Shown here piece after piece: positions 25,384-35,687 of a stretch of 64,000 nucleotides of DNA; the first letter of the stretch is position 1, and each line of letters begins with the position of its first letter. Under the pieces are notes generated by a model. That model ran no database searches and was not told where the DNA came from. It saw nothing but the letters and a program-made list of their open reading frames with translations. A program made the position numbers and the translations under genes. Source of the stretch: Pseudomonas sp. GM18. GTDB taxonomy: Bacteria; Pseudomonadota; Gammaproteobacteria; Pseudomonadales; Pseudomonadaceae. The stretch covers positions 176,259-240,258 of the forward strand of contig NZ_AKJT01000022.1 of the NCBI RefSeq assembly GCF_000282195.1, in the 5' to 3' direction.

Positions 25384-25425
25384 CAGCCAGCAAAATCCCC
25401 ACAGAAAGCAGAAATCAGCGCGCAC

Positions 25426-25455
25426 AAAAAAGCCGACAGCAATGTCGGCTTTTTT
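25426..25455. terminator. Bidirectional terminator between DUF4870 gene and crc
   Basis: AAAAAAGCCGACA pairs with TGTCGGCTTTTTT over a short loop and has T runs on both strands. The convergent genes end at 25383 (+) and 25474 (-). Confidence 0.92.
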
Positions 25456-25473
25456 GCATCTGCGAAAAGACGC

Positions 25474-26253
25474 TTAAATCGTCAGCGTCCAGTCGTAGTC
25501 CACGATCAGCGGTGCGTGCTGCGAGAACCGTGGCTGACGCGGCAGGCGCGCGCTGCGTACGAAGCGGCGCAGGCCAGGGGTCAGCAACTGGTAGTCGAAA
25601 CGCCAGCCCAGGTTGAGCATCTCGGCCTGTTCGTTGTCCGGCCACCAGCTGTACTGGTCGCCTTCGCGGCTGACTTCCCGCAGGGCGTCGACATAACCCA
25701 TGTTGCCGACAATCTCGTCCATCCAGGCACGCTCAGGCGCCAGGAAGCCCGGGGATTGCTGGCTGTCGCGCCAGTTCTTGATATCCAGCTTCTGTTGCGC
25801 CACGTACAGCGAGCCACAATAAATGTACTCGCGACGTTTGCGCCGCTGTTTATCCAGATAACGGGCGAAGTCGTCCATTAGCTTGAACTTCTGGTTCAAG
25901 TCTTCATCGCCATTCTGCCCCGAAGGGAGCAGCAAGGTCGCGATGCTGACCTTGTCGAAATCGGCTTGCAGGTAGCGCCCGTAGCGGTCGGCCGTCTCGA
26001 AGCCGAGACCGCTGATGACAGCCTTCGGTTGCAACCGCGAGTACAAAGCCACGCCACCTTGGGCGGGAACTTCGGCTTCGCAGGCATAAAGGAAGTAGCC
26101 ATCCAGTTGGAAGGCTGGGTCGTCCAGTTCAAAGGCGGAGGCGCGGGTGTCCTGCAGGCAGATGACGTCGGCATTCTGTGCTTGCAGCCAACTGAGCAAA
26201 CCACGCTCGACTGCAGCCTGAATACCATTGACGTTCACACTGATGATCCGCAT
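25474..26253 (-). CDS. crc: Catabolite repression control protein Crc
   Basis: The product has 259 residues from the ATG at 26253, the standard Crc length. It has the exonuclease III / EEP fold (MRIISVNVNGIQAAVERGLLSWLQAQNADVICLQDTR; CGSLYVAQQKLDIKNWRDSQQSPGFL; WWPDNEQAEMLNLGWRFDYQLLTPGL). Key nuclease residues are altered as in other Crc proteins, which do not cut DNA but act with Hfq to block translation of catabolic mRNAs. Divergent from pyrE, as in all Pseudomonas. Confidence 0.95.
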   Translation of the reverse strand: MRIISVNVNGIQAAVERGLLSWLQAQNADVICLQDTRASAFELDDPAFQLDGYFLYACEAEVPAQGGVALYSRLQPKAVISGLGFETADRYGRYLQADFDKVSIATLLLPSGQNGDEDLNQKFKLMDDFARYLDKQRRKRREYIYCGSLYVAQQKLDIKNWRDSQQSPGFLAPERAWMDEIVGNMGYVDALREVSREGDQYSWWPDNEQAEMLNLGWRFDYQLLTPGLRRFVRSARLPRQPRFSQHAPLIVDYDWTLTI

Positions 26254-26335
26254 AAGTGGCCCCAAAAATCGCGTGCGGGTATGATACACGGCGTCTACCT
26301 AATTAGCTAAATCCGTGGTATTTGGGGTTTTTTTC

Positions 26336-26980
26336 ATGCAAGCGTATCAACGCGATTTCATTCGTTTTGCCATCGATCGCGGCGTTTTGCGCTTCGGTGA
26401 GTTCACCCTGAAGTCCGGGCGCACCAGTCCATACTTCTTCAATGCCGGCCTGTTCAACTCAGGTTCGGCCCTGGCGCAGCTGGGCCGTTTCTACGCGGCA
26501 GCCATCGTCGAGAGCGGTATTTCCTTCGACGTACTGTTCGGCCCGGCCTACAAAGGCATCCCGTTGGCGGCGACCACCGCCGTGGCGCTGGCCGAACATC
26601 ACGACCGTGACCTGCCATGGTGCTTCAACCGCAAGGAAGCCAAGGCACACGGCGAAGGCGGCAGCCTGGTCGGCGCGCCATTGACCGGCGACGTGCTGAT
26701 CATCGACGACGTGATCACCGCGGGCACCGCCATCCGTGAAGTGATGCAGATCATCGCTTCCCAGGACGGCGCCAAAGCTGCCGGTGTGCTGATCGCCCTG
26801 AACCGTCAGGAGCGTGGCAACGGTGAATTGTCGGCCATCCAGGAAGTGGAACGTGACTTCGGCATTCCGGTGATCAGCATCGTTTCGCTGAACCAGGTGC
26901 TGGAGTTCCTGGCTGACGATCCGCAGCTCAAGCAGCATTTGCCTGCTGTAGAAGCCTATCGCGCCCAGTTCGGCGTGTAA
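26336..26980 (+). CDS. pyrE: Orotate phosphoribosyltransferase
   Basis: The product has 214 residues from the ATG at 26336 ([38 protein letters not shown]). The PRPP-binding motif [13 protein letters not shown] is present, as is [17 protein letters not shown] and the [10 protein letters not shown] loop. It joins orotate and PRPP in pyrimidine synthesis. The 82-base gap to crc must hold both promoters. Confidence 0.97.
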   Translation: MQAYQRDFIRFAIDRGVLRFGEFTLKSGRTSPYFFNAGLFNSGSALAQLGRFYAAAIVESGISFDVLFGPAYKGIPLAATTAVALAEHHDRDLPWCFNRKEAKAHGEGGSLVGAPLTGDVLIIDDVITAGTAIREVMQIIASQDGAKAAGVLIALNRQERGNGELSAIQEVERDFGIPVISIVSLNQVLEFLADDPQLKQHLPAVEAYRAQFGV

Positions 26981-26987
26981 CCACACT

Positions 26988-27024
26988 TCCCCTGTGGGAG
27001 CGGGCAAGCCCGTTCCCGCAGGGA
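26988..27024. repeat. REP-type element after pyrE
   Basis: CCCTGTGGGAGCGGGCAAGC facing GCTTGCCCG-type sequence and ending CCCGCAGGG forms a near-palindrome. It lies between pyrE and its terminator. Confidence 0.7.
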
Positions 27025-27035
27025 TCGCAGGCAGC

Positions 27036-27071
27036 AAAAGACCCCGCTCAGCAAGTTGAGCGGGGTCTTTT
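27036..27071. terminator. Bidirectional terminator after pyrE
   Basis: AAAAGACCCCGCTCA pairs with TGAGCGGGGTCTTTT over loop GCAAGT. It lies between convergent pyrE and the zinc-ribbon gene. Confidence 0.92.
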
Positions 27072-27098
27072 GTTTATATATGGTCCAGCCCCCCAGGA

Positions 27099-27359
27099 TT
27101 ATTTTTTGCTGGTGCTGCTGAATGTCTCGGACTTTTTGATCCCGGTGGGTTTATTGGTTTTCTCCGGGTACGGATCAGCCGCAGCATCGCCCTGACCAGT
27201 CAGAATTTTCCAGCCATGACGGGTGTGTGCGGTTTTGCGCAATTGCGGGCAGGGCGGCATCGATGTTTTGCCCTGATTCGAGTATTCGTGACCGCAATCG
27301 ACACAGGCATAGGTGCCAGGTGAAACATCGCTGCCGTAAGGGACGTAGTCTTTTTGCAT
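27099..27359 (-). CDS. Small zinc-ribbon protein
   Basis: The product has 86 residues. An N-terminal metal knuckle CVDCGH and PPCP later suggest a rubredoxin-like zinc ribbon; the fourth ligand could be the His or Cys nearby. The C-terminal 30 residues are polar (EKTNKPTGIKKSETFSSTSKK) and probably disordered. AGGAG precedes the ATG. The function is unknown; similar small proteins are common next to pyrE or argB in this genus. Confidence 0.75.
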   Translation of the reverse strand: MQKDYVPYGSDVSPGTYACVDCGHEYSNQGKTSMPPCPQLRKTAHTRHGWKILTGQGDAAADPYPEKTNKPTGIKKSETFSSTSKK

Positions 27360-27458
27360 GGTAAATCTCCTGTAGGTACAGAGAAGATCCTATGCAGATT
27401 GCTTCCATCGTGATGTCGGACGTTTCGCTCGATCAGGTCAGGCATTTCCGGCGCGCAT

Positions 27459-27543
27459 AAAAAAGATCGCAGACTTCGTCAGCTCCTACAGGTCTTTCGT
27501 ACATCCGAAATCCGTAGGTGCTGCCGAAGGCTGCGATCTTTTT
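27459..27543 (-). terminator. Long inverted repeat / terminator after argB
   Basis: AAAAAAGATCGCAG...CAGCTCCTACAG at one end is inverted as CCGTAGGTGCTGCC..GGCTGCGATCTTTTT at the other. On the minus strand it ends in a T run 12 bases after the argB stop. GATCGCAGCC..CAGCTCCTACA is a dispersed repeat also seen at 9775-9810 and 38698-38725. Confidence 0.75.
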
Positions 27544-27554
27544 AAGGTTTTGAA

Positions 27555-28460
<906 letters not shown>

Positions 28461-28485
28461 TCAGGGCTCCGGGTGCTTCAATAGA

Positions 28486-29883
28486 TCAAAACGGTAATTG
28501 GAGATCAGGTGCAACGCGCTTCAGCTGGACGTGGAACACATCCTTGATGCGCTGCAATTCAGCCTCGTCATCGGCCTCGAAGCGCAGCACCAGCACCGGT
28601 GTGGTGTTGGAGGCGCGAACCAGGCCCCAGCCTTTGGCATAGTCGACTCGCACGCCGTCAATGGTGGTCAGGTCGGCGCCTTCACCCCACTGTGCGTCGT
28701 GCAATGCATCAATGATGCTGAATTTGCTCTCTTCGGTCACATGGATATTGATTTCCGGCGTAGAAATATCGTTCGGGAAGGTCGCGAACAACTCTTCTGC
28801 GGTGGATTTCTCTTTGCTGAGGATCTCCAGCAGCCGCGCGGCGCTGTAAATGCCGTCGTCGAAACCGAACCAGCGCTCCTTGAAGAAGATATGCCCGCTC
28901 ATTTCGCCGGCCAACAGGGCGCCGGATTGTTTCATTTTCTTTTTGATCAGCGAGTGACCTGTTTTCCACATCAGCGGACGACCACCGTATTCCTTGATCA
29001 GCGGGATCAGGCGGCGGGTGCATTTGACGTCGAAGATGATTTCCGCGTCGGGGTTGCGTGCTACCACATCCTTGGCGAACAGCATCAGCAGGCGGTCCGG
29101 GAACACGACGCTGCCGGTGTTGGTGACCACGCCCACGCGGTCGCCGTCGCCGTCGAAGGCCAGGCCCAGGTCAGCGTTGGTTTCCTTGACCTTGGCAATC
29201 AGGTCTACCAGGTTTTCCAGCTTGCCCGGGTCCGGGTGATGGTTCGGGAAGTTGCCATCGACTTCGCAGAACAGTGGGATGACTTCGCAGTTCAGGGCTT
29301 CGATCAGTTGTGGGGCAATCACACCGGCCGCGCCGTTACCGCAATCGACCACGACTTTCAGGCGGCGGGCGAGCTTGATGTCCTGAACGATTTCAGTGTT
29401 GTAGCGATCGAGGATCTCGACCTTGGTGATGCTGCCCTTGCCGCTGCTCAGGTTGTTGGTCTTGAGGCGGTCGTGCAAGGCCTGGATCTGTTCGTTGGCC
29501 AGGGTATCGCCGGCAATGACGATCTTGAAACCGTTGTAATTCGACGGGTTGTGGCTGCCGGTGAGCATCACCCCGGATTTGCCGGCCAGTACGTTGGCGG
29601 CGTAGTACAGCGCAGGCGTTGGCACCAGGCCGACGTCGCTGACGTGGCAACCGCTGTCGGCCAGGCCCTGAATCAGTTGTTCCACCAGTTCCGGGCCAGA
29701 CAGGCGACCGTCGCGGCCGACAGACACATTGGGTTCGCCCTGGGCCAGGCTCTGGGAACCGATGGCGCGACCGAGCCAATAAGCGGTTTCAGCGTTCAAG
29801 AATTCCGGGACGGTGCCACGAATGTCGTAGGCGCGGAAGATGCTGTCGGGGAACTTGGGTGCGACTTGGGCTGGGGTGCTCAT
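28486..29883 (-). CDS. algC: Phosphomannomutase / phosphoglucomutase AlgC
   Basis: The product has 465 residues. The phosphoserine loop is VMLTGSHNPSNYNGFK (Ser about 108), the metal loop AFDGDGDRVGVV, the sugar-specificity loop KTGHSLIKKKMK-EMSGHIFF, and the C-terminal phosphate loop RASNTTPVLVLRFEA. It interconverts mannose- and glucose-1/6-phosphates for alginate, LPS core and rhamnolipid. Its start is preceded by a 320-base gap holding a REPIN and probably the promoter. Confidence 0.96.
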   Translation of the reverse strand: MSTPAQVAPKFPDSIFRAYDIRGTVPEFLNAETAYWLGRAIGSQSLAQGEPNVSVGRDGRLSGPELVEQLIQGLADSGCHVSDVGLVPTPALYYAANVLAGKSGVMLTGSHNPSNYNGFKIVIAGDTLANEQIQALHDRLKTNNLSSGKGSITKVEILDRYNTEIVQDIKLARRLKVVVDCGNGAAGVIAPQLIEALNCEVIPLFCEVDGNFPNHHPDPGKLENLVDLIAKVKETNADLGLAFDGDGDRVGVVTNTGSVVFPDRLLMLFAKDVVARNPDAEIIFDVKCTRRLIPLIKEYGGRPLMWKTGHSLIKKKMKQSGALLAGEMSGHIFFKERWFGFDDGIYSAARLLEILSKEKSTAEELFATFPNDISTPEINIHVTEESKFSIIDALHDAQWGEGADLTTIDGVRVDYAKGWGLVRASNTTPVLVLRFEADDEAELQRIKDVFHVQLKRVAPDLQLPF

Positions 29884-30082
29884 CTGTAGGAATGCTCCAT
29901 CTTGAAAGTGGCTGGACCTGCCGGCGAAAAACTCGTCGGCAGGCTCAAACTGAAGGGTATGACGGTGTTTTCCGCAGAGAGTTCGTGGTGCGAAAAGGCC
30001 ATGCCACCAATGTCGACCAGTATTGAGTCGATCAATGCCTTGATTTTCAGTGGTAAACCTTCCAGATGACGTCTATGTGATT

Positions 30083-30195
30083 TGTGGCGAGGGAGCTTGC
30101 TCCCGCTTGAGTGCGCAGCACTCACAAAGTCGGCAATGGTTGCCAGAATCGTGGGGCCGCTACGCTTTCCAGCGCGAGCAAGCTCGCTCGCCACA
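30083..30195. repeat. REPIN doublet between dut and algC
   Basis: TGTGGCGAGGGAGCTTGCTC is mirrored by GCGAGCAAGCTCGCTCGCCACA. It occupies most of the 29,884-30,204 gap; nothing else in that gap looks coding. Confidence 0.8.
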
Positions 30196-30204
30196 GAGGG
30201 CATA

Positions 30205-30660
30205 TCAGTGACTGCCGGAATGTCCGAACCCGCCGGTGCCGCGCTGGGTTTCGACGAACTCTTCGACCATTTCGAAGTGCGCTTGAACCACTGGTACCAG
30301 AACAAGTTGTGCGAGGCGTTCGCCAACGACCATGTTGAAATCGGTCTGGCCACGGTTCCAGCACGACACCATCAGTGGGCCCTGGTAATCGGAGTCGATC
30401 AGGCCGACCAGGTTGCCCAGCACGATGCCGTGCTTATGGCCCAGGCCCGAGCGCGGCAGAATCAAGGCCGCCAGGCCCGGGTCGCCGATATACACCGACA
30501 GGCCGGTAGGGATCAGCAGGGTTTCGCCCGGCTTGATGATGGTGTCTTTTTCCAGCATGGCGCGCAGGTCGAGGCCGGCGGAACCTGGCGTGGCGTACTG
30601 CGGCAGCGGAAATTCGCTGCCGATGCGGGGGTCGAGGATCTTGGCTTGCAAAGCGTGCAT
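30205..30660 (-). CDS. dut: dUTP diphosphatase
   Basis: The product has 151 residues, a normal trimeric dUTPase. Motifs: [40 protein letters not shown], and the C-terminal [12 protein letters not shown] arm. It hydrolyses dUTP to dUMP, keeping uracil out of DNA. It starts 5 bases after the coaBC stop and is likely co-transcribed with it. Confidence 0.97.
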   Translation of the reverse strand: MHALQAKILDPRIGSEFPLPQYATPGSAGLDLRAMLEKDTIIKPGETLLIPTGLSVYIGDPGLAALILPRSGLGHKHGIVLGNLVGLIDSDYQGPLMVSCWNRGQTDFNMVVGERLAQLVLVPVVQAHFEMVEEFVETQRGTGGFGHSGSH

Positions 30661-30665
30661 GTAAA

Positions 30666-31874
30666 TTAAACCTGGTTCAGACGTTCGGCGATAAAAGTGA
30701 TCAGCTGGCGGGCAATCTTGCCCTTGCTGGTCTGGGCGAAAAGTGTGGCGTGTAACTGGCGATCGATCACGCTGCAGGCGTTTTCTTCACTGTTGAAGCC
30801 AATGCTCGGGTTGGCGACGTCGTTGGCGACGATCAGATCGAGGTTCTTGTCTTTCAACTTGCGGGCAGCGTAGTCGAGCAGGTGTTCGGTTTCGGCGGCA
30901 AAGCCGACACTGAACGGACGGTCGGGACGGGTGGCGATGGTGGCCAGGATGTCTGGGTTGCGCACCATTTGTAGCAACAAGCCGTCGCCGCTCGTAGGGT
31001 CTTTCTTGAGTTTCTGTGGGGCCACGACTTCCGGGCGGTAGTCCGCGACCGCTGCCGAGGCGATAAACAAGTCGCATGGAATCGCGGCTTCACAGGCAGC
31101 GAGCATGTCGCGGGCGCTGACTACGTCGATGCGCGTGACGCGATCCGGGGTCGGCAGGTGCACGGGACCTGTAATCAGGGTCACGCGGGCGCCGGCTTCC
31201 ACCGCGGCTTCGGCCAGGGCAAAGCCCATCTTTCCGGAGCTGTGGTTGGTGATGTAGCGCACCGGGTCGATGTTTTCCTGGGTCGGGCCGGCGGTGATCA
31301 GCACGTGCTTGCCGGTCAGCGCCTGGCGCTGGAAGCAGTCTGCCGCGCACTGGGCGAGGTCGGTGGCTTCGAGCATGCGGCCCATGCCGACGTCGCCGCA
31401 GGCCTGGCTGCCGGAAGCCGGGCCGAAGACTTTGAGGTCGCGGCTTTCGAGGGTCTGCAGGTTGGCCTGGGTCGCCGGGTCGCGCCACATGGCCTGATTC
31501 ATCGCCGGCGCCACGGCGACCACTGCGTCGGTGGCCAGCACCAGCGTGGTCAGCAGGTCGTCGGCAATGCCTTGGGCCAGGCGGGCGATCAGGTCCGCGG
31601 TGGCAGGGGCAATCAGCACCAGATCGGCCCATTTGGCCAGTTCGATGTGGCCCATGGCGGCTTCGGCCGCCGGGTCCAGCAGGTCCAGGTGGACCGGGTG
31701 CCCGGACAGGGCCTGCATGGTCAGCGGGGTAATGAATTCGCTGCCGCCACGGGTCATGACCACGCGCACTTCGGCGCCCTGATCGATCAGGCGGCGAACC
31801 AGCTCGGCGCTCTTGTAGGCAGCGATGCCGCCGCCGACGCCCAGAACGATGCGTTTCCGATACAGCCGCTGCAT
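30666..31874 (-). CDS. coaBC: Bifunctional PPC synthetase/decarboxylase CoaBC
   Basis: The product has 402 residues from the ATG at 31874. The N-terminal flavoprotein half has [20 protein letters not shown], the PASANT-like [22 protein letters not shown] and the decarboxylase motif APAMNQAMW. The C-terminal synthetase half has [33 protein letters not shown] and the Lys stretch [11 protein letters not shown]. It turns 4'-phosphopantothenate and Cys into 4'-phosphopantetheine for CoA. Divergent from radC. Confidence 0.96.
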   Translation of the reverse strand: MQRLYRKRIVLGVGGGIAAYKSAELVRRLIDQGAEVRVVMTRGGSEFITPLTMQALSGHPVHLDLLDPAAEAAMGHIELAKWADLVLIAPATADLIARLAQGIADDLLTTLVLATDAVVAVAPAMNQAMWRDPATQANLQTLESRDLKVFGPASGSQACGDVGMGRMLEATDLAQCAADCFQRQALTGKHVLITAGPTQENIDPVRYITNHSSGKMGFALAEAAVEAGARVTLITGPVHLPTPDRVTRIDVVSARDMLAACEAAIPCDLFIASAAVADYRPEVVAPQKLKKDPTSGDGLLLQMVRNPDILATIATRPDRPFSVGFAAETEHLLDYAARKLKDKNLDLIVANDVANPSIGFNSEENACSVIDRQLHATLFAQTSKGKIARQLITFIAERLNQV

Positions 31875-32009
31875 AGGTCTGCCTTTCATTTCGTTGATGA
31901 CTGCATGGCGATACCCCCTCCCCAGGGGTGAAATCGCCCGCAAAAAAGATGGGCTACGATATCACAGCGACCGCTACGGAACAGCGGCGCCCACAGACAT
32001 GGAGGTGTT

Positions 32010-32684
32010 ATGAGCATTCGCGATTGGCCAGCGGCGGAGCGACCGCGGGAGAGGTTACTTGAGTTGGGTTCGGCGAGTCTTTCCGACGCCGAGTTGCTAG
32101 CGATTTTTTTACGTACCGGTGTATCGGGTAAAAGTGCAGTAGATCTGGCACGACATCTGTTGAATCAGTTTGGCAGCCTGCGTTCGCTGCTCGAGGCCGA
32201 TCAAGCTGCGTTCAGCAGGCAATTGGGGCTCGGGCCGGCGAAATTCGCTCAGTTGCAAGCGGCACAGGAAATGGGCAGGCGGCATTTAGCCGAACGTGCG
32301 CGCCAAAAATCGGCGCTGGAAAATCCGCAGGCGGTTCGTGATTACTTGAAGTCGATGCTGCGCCACGAGCCTCACGAGGTATTCGGGTGTCTGTTTTTGG
32401 ATTCAAAACATCAAGTGCTGACCTTTGAAGTGCTGTTTCGCGGCTCCATCGACAGTACCAGTGTCTATCCAAGACAAGTGGTTAAACGCGCTTTGGCCCA
32501 CAACGCCGCAGCCTTGATCCTCTGCCACAACCATCCGTCGGGTAACTCCAACCCCAGTCAAGCCGACCGGATGCTGACCAAGCGCCTGCAAGAAGCGCTG
32601 GACCTGATCGATGTGCGGGTACTCGACCATTTCATTGTCGGTGAAGGCGATCCGTTATCCATGGCCGAGTACGGGTGGATGTGA
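32010..32684 (+). CDS. radC: RadC family JAMM-domain protein
   Basis: The product has 224 residues. An N-terminal helix-hairpin-helix part ([37 protein letters not shown]) is followed by the RadC domain with the metal-binding [14 protein letters not shown] and upstream Glu. Despite its name its biochemical role is unsettled. GGAGG precedes the start. The short gap to coaBC holds both promoters. Confidence 0.95.
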   Translation: MSIRDWPAAERPRERLLELGSASLSDAELLAIFLRTGVSGKSAVDLARHLLNQFGSLRSLLEADQAAFSRQLGLGPAKFAQLQAAQEMGRRHLAERARQKSALENPQAVRDYLKSMLRHEPHEVFGCLFLDSKHQVLTFEVLFRGSIDSTSVYPRQVVKRALAHNAAALILCHNHPSGNSNPSQADRMLTKRLQEALDLIDVRVLDHFIVGEGDPLSMAEYGWM

Positions 32685-32708
32685 GGGGGAAGTGGGTAAA
32701 TGAGTTTC

Positions 32709-32744
32709 TGTGGGAGCGAGCAGGCTCGCTCCCACAGTTTTTTT
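32709..32744. terminator. REP-derived hairpin terminator after radC
   Basis: CTGTGGGAGCGAGC pairs with GCTCGCTCCCACAG and is followed by seven T on the plus strand. It is a REP core serving as terminator between radC and the convergent binding-protein gene. Confidence 0.85.
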
Positions 32745-32754
32745 GGCGACTCGA

Positions 32755-34341
32755 TTACTTGAGGTTGACCTTGGAGTAATCCTGGCGACCAAACGGGCTG
32801 ACTGAGTAACCCTCGACGTCTTTGCGCGTCAGGGCGAAGGCCGTCGGGTGGGCCAGTGGCAGCCACAATGCCTGTTGCTGGATCTGCGCCTGGGCCTGTT
32901 CGTAGAGCTTGGTGCGCACACCTTGCTCGCCGGTGGTCTTGCCGGCGCTGATCAGCTTGTCCAGATCCTGGTTGCAGTAACGGGCGAAGTTGGTGCCGGA
33001 TTTGACCGCCGCGCAGGAAAATTGCGGCGTGAGGAAGTTGTCCGGGTCACCGTTGTCGCCGGCCCAGCCCATGAACAGCAGGTCGTGCTCGCCGGCCTTG
33101 GCGCGGCGAATCAGTTCGCCCCATTCGATCACGCGGATCTCGGCCTGAATGCCGATTTCCGCCAGGTCGGACTGAAGCAATTGCGCGCCGAGGCTCGGGT
33201 TGGGGTTCAGCAGACTGCCGGAAGGGCGAGTCCAGATAGTGGTCTGGAAACCGTTCTTGAGCCCGGCCTTGGCCATCAATGCCCGGGCTTTCTCGACATC
33301 ATGCGGGTAGCCCGGCAAGTTTTTGGCATAGCTCCAGGTATTGGGCGGGTAGGGCCCATTGGCAGGCTCGGCGGTGTCTTCGAATACGGCCTTGAGGTAG
33401 TTGGCCTTGTCGAACGCCAGGTTGATTGCCTGGCGCACTTCCGGCTTGTCCAGCGGCGGATGCTGGCTGTTGATGCCGACGAATGCGGTCATGAAGGCGT
33501 CAGTCTTTTCCACCTTCAGGGTCGGCTCCTGCTTCGCAGTCTGTACGTCCAGCGGTTTGGGCGACAGGGCGATCTGGCACTCGTTGCGGCGCAATTTCTG
33601 CAGGCGCACGTTGGCGTCCGGGGTGATCGCGAAGATCAACGGGTCCACCGATGGCTTGCCCTGGAAGTAGTCGCGGTTGGCCTTATAGCGAATCGAGGCA
33701 TCTTTCTGGAAACGCGTGAAGATGAACGGGCCGCTGCCGATCGGCTGGCTGTTGAGCTTCTCCGGAGTGCCGGCCTTCATCAGTTGGTCGGCGTACTCGG
33801 CCGAATAGATCGAGGCGAAGCCCATGGTCAGGGTCGGCAGGAACGTCGAGTCTGGGTGATCGAGGGTGAAACGGATGGTGAGTGGGTCCAGGGCGTCGAT
33901 CTTCTTGATCAGCGTCGGTAACTGCATCGACTGAGCGTGCGGGAAGCCGCTCTGGGCGATTTTGTGCCACGGGTTTGCCGGATCAAGCATGCGGTCGAAA
34001 CTGAATTTCACGTCTTCGGCGGTCAGGTCGCGCGTCGGGCTGAAATACTCGGTGCGGTGAAATTTCACCTGCGGATGCAATTTGAAGACGTAGGTCAGGC
34101 CGTCGGGCGTGACGTCCCAGCTGTCCGCGAGGCTGGCGACCACTTTGCCGCTGGCCGTGTCGAAGTCCACCAGGCGGTTCATCATCACGTCGGCTGAGGC
34201 GTTGGTGGTGGTCAACGAATTGTATTGCACCACGTCGAACCCTTCCGGGCTGGCCTCGGTGCAGACGCTCAGGGCGGCGGCAAAGGCCTGTGGGCTCAGC
34301 AGAAGCGGGGCGAGCAACAGTGGTAGGGCAGCGAGGCGCAT
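32755..34341 (-). CDS. Peptide-type ABC transporter substrate-binding protein
   Basis: The product has 528 residues with a signal peptide ending PQAFAA. It belongs to the family 5 solute-binding proteins (DppA/OppA): SVCTEASPEGFDVVQYNSLTT, LADSWDVTPDGLTYVFKLHPQVKFH, AEDVKFSFDRMLDP, and FMGWAGDNGDPDNFL near the C-terminus. It should deliver di- or oligopeptides to a permease, but no permease or ATPase genes are adjacent, so it is either an orphan or works with components elsewhere. It corresponds in position to the gene next to rpmBG in P. aeruginosa. Confidence 0.93.
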   Translation of the reverse strand: MRLAALPLLLAPLLLSPQAFAAALSVCTEASPEGFDVVQYNSLTTTNASADVMMNRLVDFDTASGKVVASLADSWDVTPDGLTYVFKLHPQVKFHRTEYFSPTRDLTAEDVKFSFDRMLDPANPWHKIAQSGFPHAQSMQLPTLIKKIDALDPLTIRFTLDHPDSTFLPTLTMGFASIYSAEYADQLMKAGTPEKLNSQPIGSGPFIFTRFQKDASIRYKANRDYFQGKPSVDPLIFAITPDANVRLQKLRRNECQIALSPKPLDVQTAKQEPTLKVEKTDAFMTAFVGINSQHPPLDKPEVRQAINLAFDKANYLKAVFEDTAEPANGPYPPNTWSYAKNLPGYPHDVEKARALMAKAGLKNGFQTTIWTRPSGSLLNPNPSLGAQLLQSDLAEIGIQAEIRVIEWGELIRRAKAGEHDLLFMGWAGDNGDPDNFLTPQFSCAAVKSGTNFARYCNQDLDKLISAGKTTGEQGVRTKLYEQAQAQIQQQALWLPLAHPTAFALTRKDVEGYSVSPFGRQDYSKVNLK

Positions 34342-34427
34342 GGTCGGATTCCTTTACAGATCGAAGGCCCATCTGCAAGTGCAGTCTGGAAAAGGCTTAC
34401 CCTAGTGGGCTCTTTTGCAAATGACTA

Positions 34428-34450
34428 TCCCCTTTTTCATTTTGAGGGGA
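34428..34450. other. Short dyad upstream of the binding-protein gene
   Basis: TCCCCT and AGGGGA flank an AT-rich 11-base centre, about 90 bases upstream of the ABC binding-protein start. It could be an operator or part of the leader. The interval 34,342-34,610 otherwise shows nothing coding. Confidence 0.35.
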
Positions 34451-34610
34451 GTATGGGCGATTGCTTTCGGTGAGTGACGGTTGAGAAAAACCCTGAATTG
34501 GCCCGTTGGCCGATTCTCTGCGACGAGCGGTCGCTATCGGGCTTAGCCTTTGTCCAAGGCATTCGACGCCCGAAAAACAGGTTTTTTATCAACTCAATGC
34601 ACACCGGTTG

Positions 34611-34639
34611 TTGTTGCTCTCTGGTCTTTCTGGTATAAA
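34611..34639 (+). promoter_or_regulatory. Promoter of rpmB-rpmG
   Basis: TTGTTG (34611-34616) and TATAAA (34634-34639) are 17 bases apart, with the extended -10 TGG just before. Transcription would start near 34646, giving a leader of about 140 bases before rpmB. Confidence 0.7.
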
Positions 34640-34645
34640 GCAGCG

Positions 34646-34787
34646 CTCTTTTCTAGGGGCCCGGTTCCTTCACTGTAGGTGTAGCCGGTAAGACCTCTAA
34701 AGAAACGCGGCGCCTGGCGCCAAATGACTGAGAGATTAAGCGGCCAACCCATGCCGGGTTGGGCATGTGGTTTTAGAGGGCTGAGGC
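34646..34787 (+). promoter_or_regulatory. Structured leader of rpmB
   Basis: CCTCTAAA (34694-34701) is complementary to TTTAGAGG (34772-34779), which contains the AGAGGG ribosome-binding site of rpmB. Inside lie a GGCG/CGCC hairpin (34709-34721) and CCAACCC/GGGTTGG (34744-34762), the latter competing with CATGCC/GGCATG (34750-34767). The arrangement suits translational control by L28 or L33, which is inference. Confidence 0.5.
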
Positions 34788-35021
34788 ATGTCGAGAGTAT
34801 GTCAAGTTACCGGTAAGGGTCCGGTGACTGGGAATAACATTTCCCACGCAAACAACAAAACCCGTCGTCGTTTCCTGCCGAACCTGCAGCATCACCGCTT
34901 CTGGGTTGAAGAAGAGAAACGTTTCGTGCGTCTGCGCGTATCTGCCAAAGGCATGCGTATCATCGACAAGCGTGGCATCACTGTCGTGCTGGCCGAAATC
35001 CGCAAAGCTGGCAAGATCTAA
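34788..35021 (+). CDS. rpmB: 50S ribosomal protein L28
   Basis: The product has 77 residues ([34 protein letters not shown]...[13 protein letters not shown]), the standard L28 sequence. It belongs to the large subunit near the exit site region. rpmG follows after 11 bases. Confidence 0.98.
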   Translation: MSRVCQVTGKGPVTGNNISHANNKTRRRFLPNLQHHRFWVEEEKRFVRLRVSAKGMRIIDKRGITVVLAEIRKAGKI

Positions 35022-35032
35022 GGGAGCTAATC

Positions 35033-35188
35033 ATGCGTGAATTGATTCGTTTGATTTCGAGCGCCGGTACTGGTCACTTCTACACTACCGACAAGAACAA
35101 GCGCACTACTCCGGACAAAATCGAGATCAAGAAATATGATCCGGTTGTTCGCAAGCACGTGATCTACAAAGAAGGCAAAATCAAGTAA
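35033..35188 (+). CDS. rpmG: 50S ribosomal protein L33
   Basis: The product has 51 residues ([20 protein letters not shown]...). The frame runs ATG 35033 to TAA 35188 with GGGAG before the start. It is the Cys-free L33 form, which does not need zinc. Co-transcribed with rpmB and closed by a strong terminator. Confidence 0.98.
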   Translation: MRELIRLISSAGTGHFYTTDKNKRTTPDKIEIKKYDPVVRKHVIYKEGKIK

Positions 35189-35207
35189 TTGATTTTTCCT
35201 CCTTATG

Positions 35208-35242
35208 AAAAAGGCCCGTATCGCGAGATACGGGCCTTTTTT
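35208..35242. terminator. Bidirectional terminator after rpmG
   Basis: AAAAAGGCCCGTATC pairs with GATACGGGCCTTTTTT over GCGA. It serves rpmBG and the convergent cupin gene. Confidence 0.93.
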
Positions 35243-35272
35243 GTTGACTGTCGGTTCAAGCGGCACAAACCC

Positions 35273-35635
35273 TCAAGCCTTCTGTTCAAACACCACATAA
35301 ATCTTGCGGCACGGCTCCAACACTTCCCAGGTGCCTTTGAAGCCAGCCGGAATCACGAAGCGATCACCCGCGCGCAGGGTCTTGGCGGCGCCGTTGTCAT
35401 CGCGCAGCACTGACACCCCCTGAACGATTTCGCAGTATTCGTGTTCGGTGTAGTTCACCCGCCACTGACCGACTTCGCCCTCCCAGACACCTGCACTCAT
35501 CTGTCCGCACGGGCTGTTGTAGTGGTTGTACACCGCTTGCTCGGGGTCACCCTTGAGGACTTTCGCCGGGTCTGGCCGATAGCGATCGGGCTGGGTGGTG
35601 GCCTGACTGAAATCGACGATATCCTGAATGCTCAT
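35273..35635 (-). CDS. Cupin-domain protein
   Basis: The product has 120 residues. It shows the cupin strand pattern (VNYTEHEYCEIVQGVSVLRDDNG, RAGDRFVIPAGFKGTWEVLEPCRKIYVVFE) in the form of the short (S)-ureidoglycine-aminohydrolase-like / DUF861 cupins; of the usual metal ligands His and Glu are visible in HEYCE. It is divergent from kauB and next to it in other pseudomonads, suggesting a link with polyamine or GABA metabolism, but the substrate is unknown. Confidence 0.82.
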   Translation of the reverse strand: MSIQDIVDFSQATTQPDRYRPDPAKVLKGDPEQAVYNHYNSPCGQMSAGVWEGEVGQWRVNYTEHEYCEIVQGVSVLRDDNGAAKTLRAGDRFVIPAGFKGTWEVLEPCRKIYVVFEQKA

Positions 35636-35687
35636 GCTGGTATTCCCCCGTGATTACGGCGCGACTGGCTGGAAAATTGAAAGTCTA

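Noticed and set aside
32755..34341. Complete peptide ABC transporter operon
   Set aside because: Only the binding protein is present; both neighbours are unrelated genes (radC and rpmB).
34506..34691. 61-codon frame before rpmB
   Set aside because: It overlaps the rpmB promoter and leader and has no ribosome-binding site.
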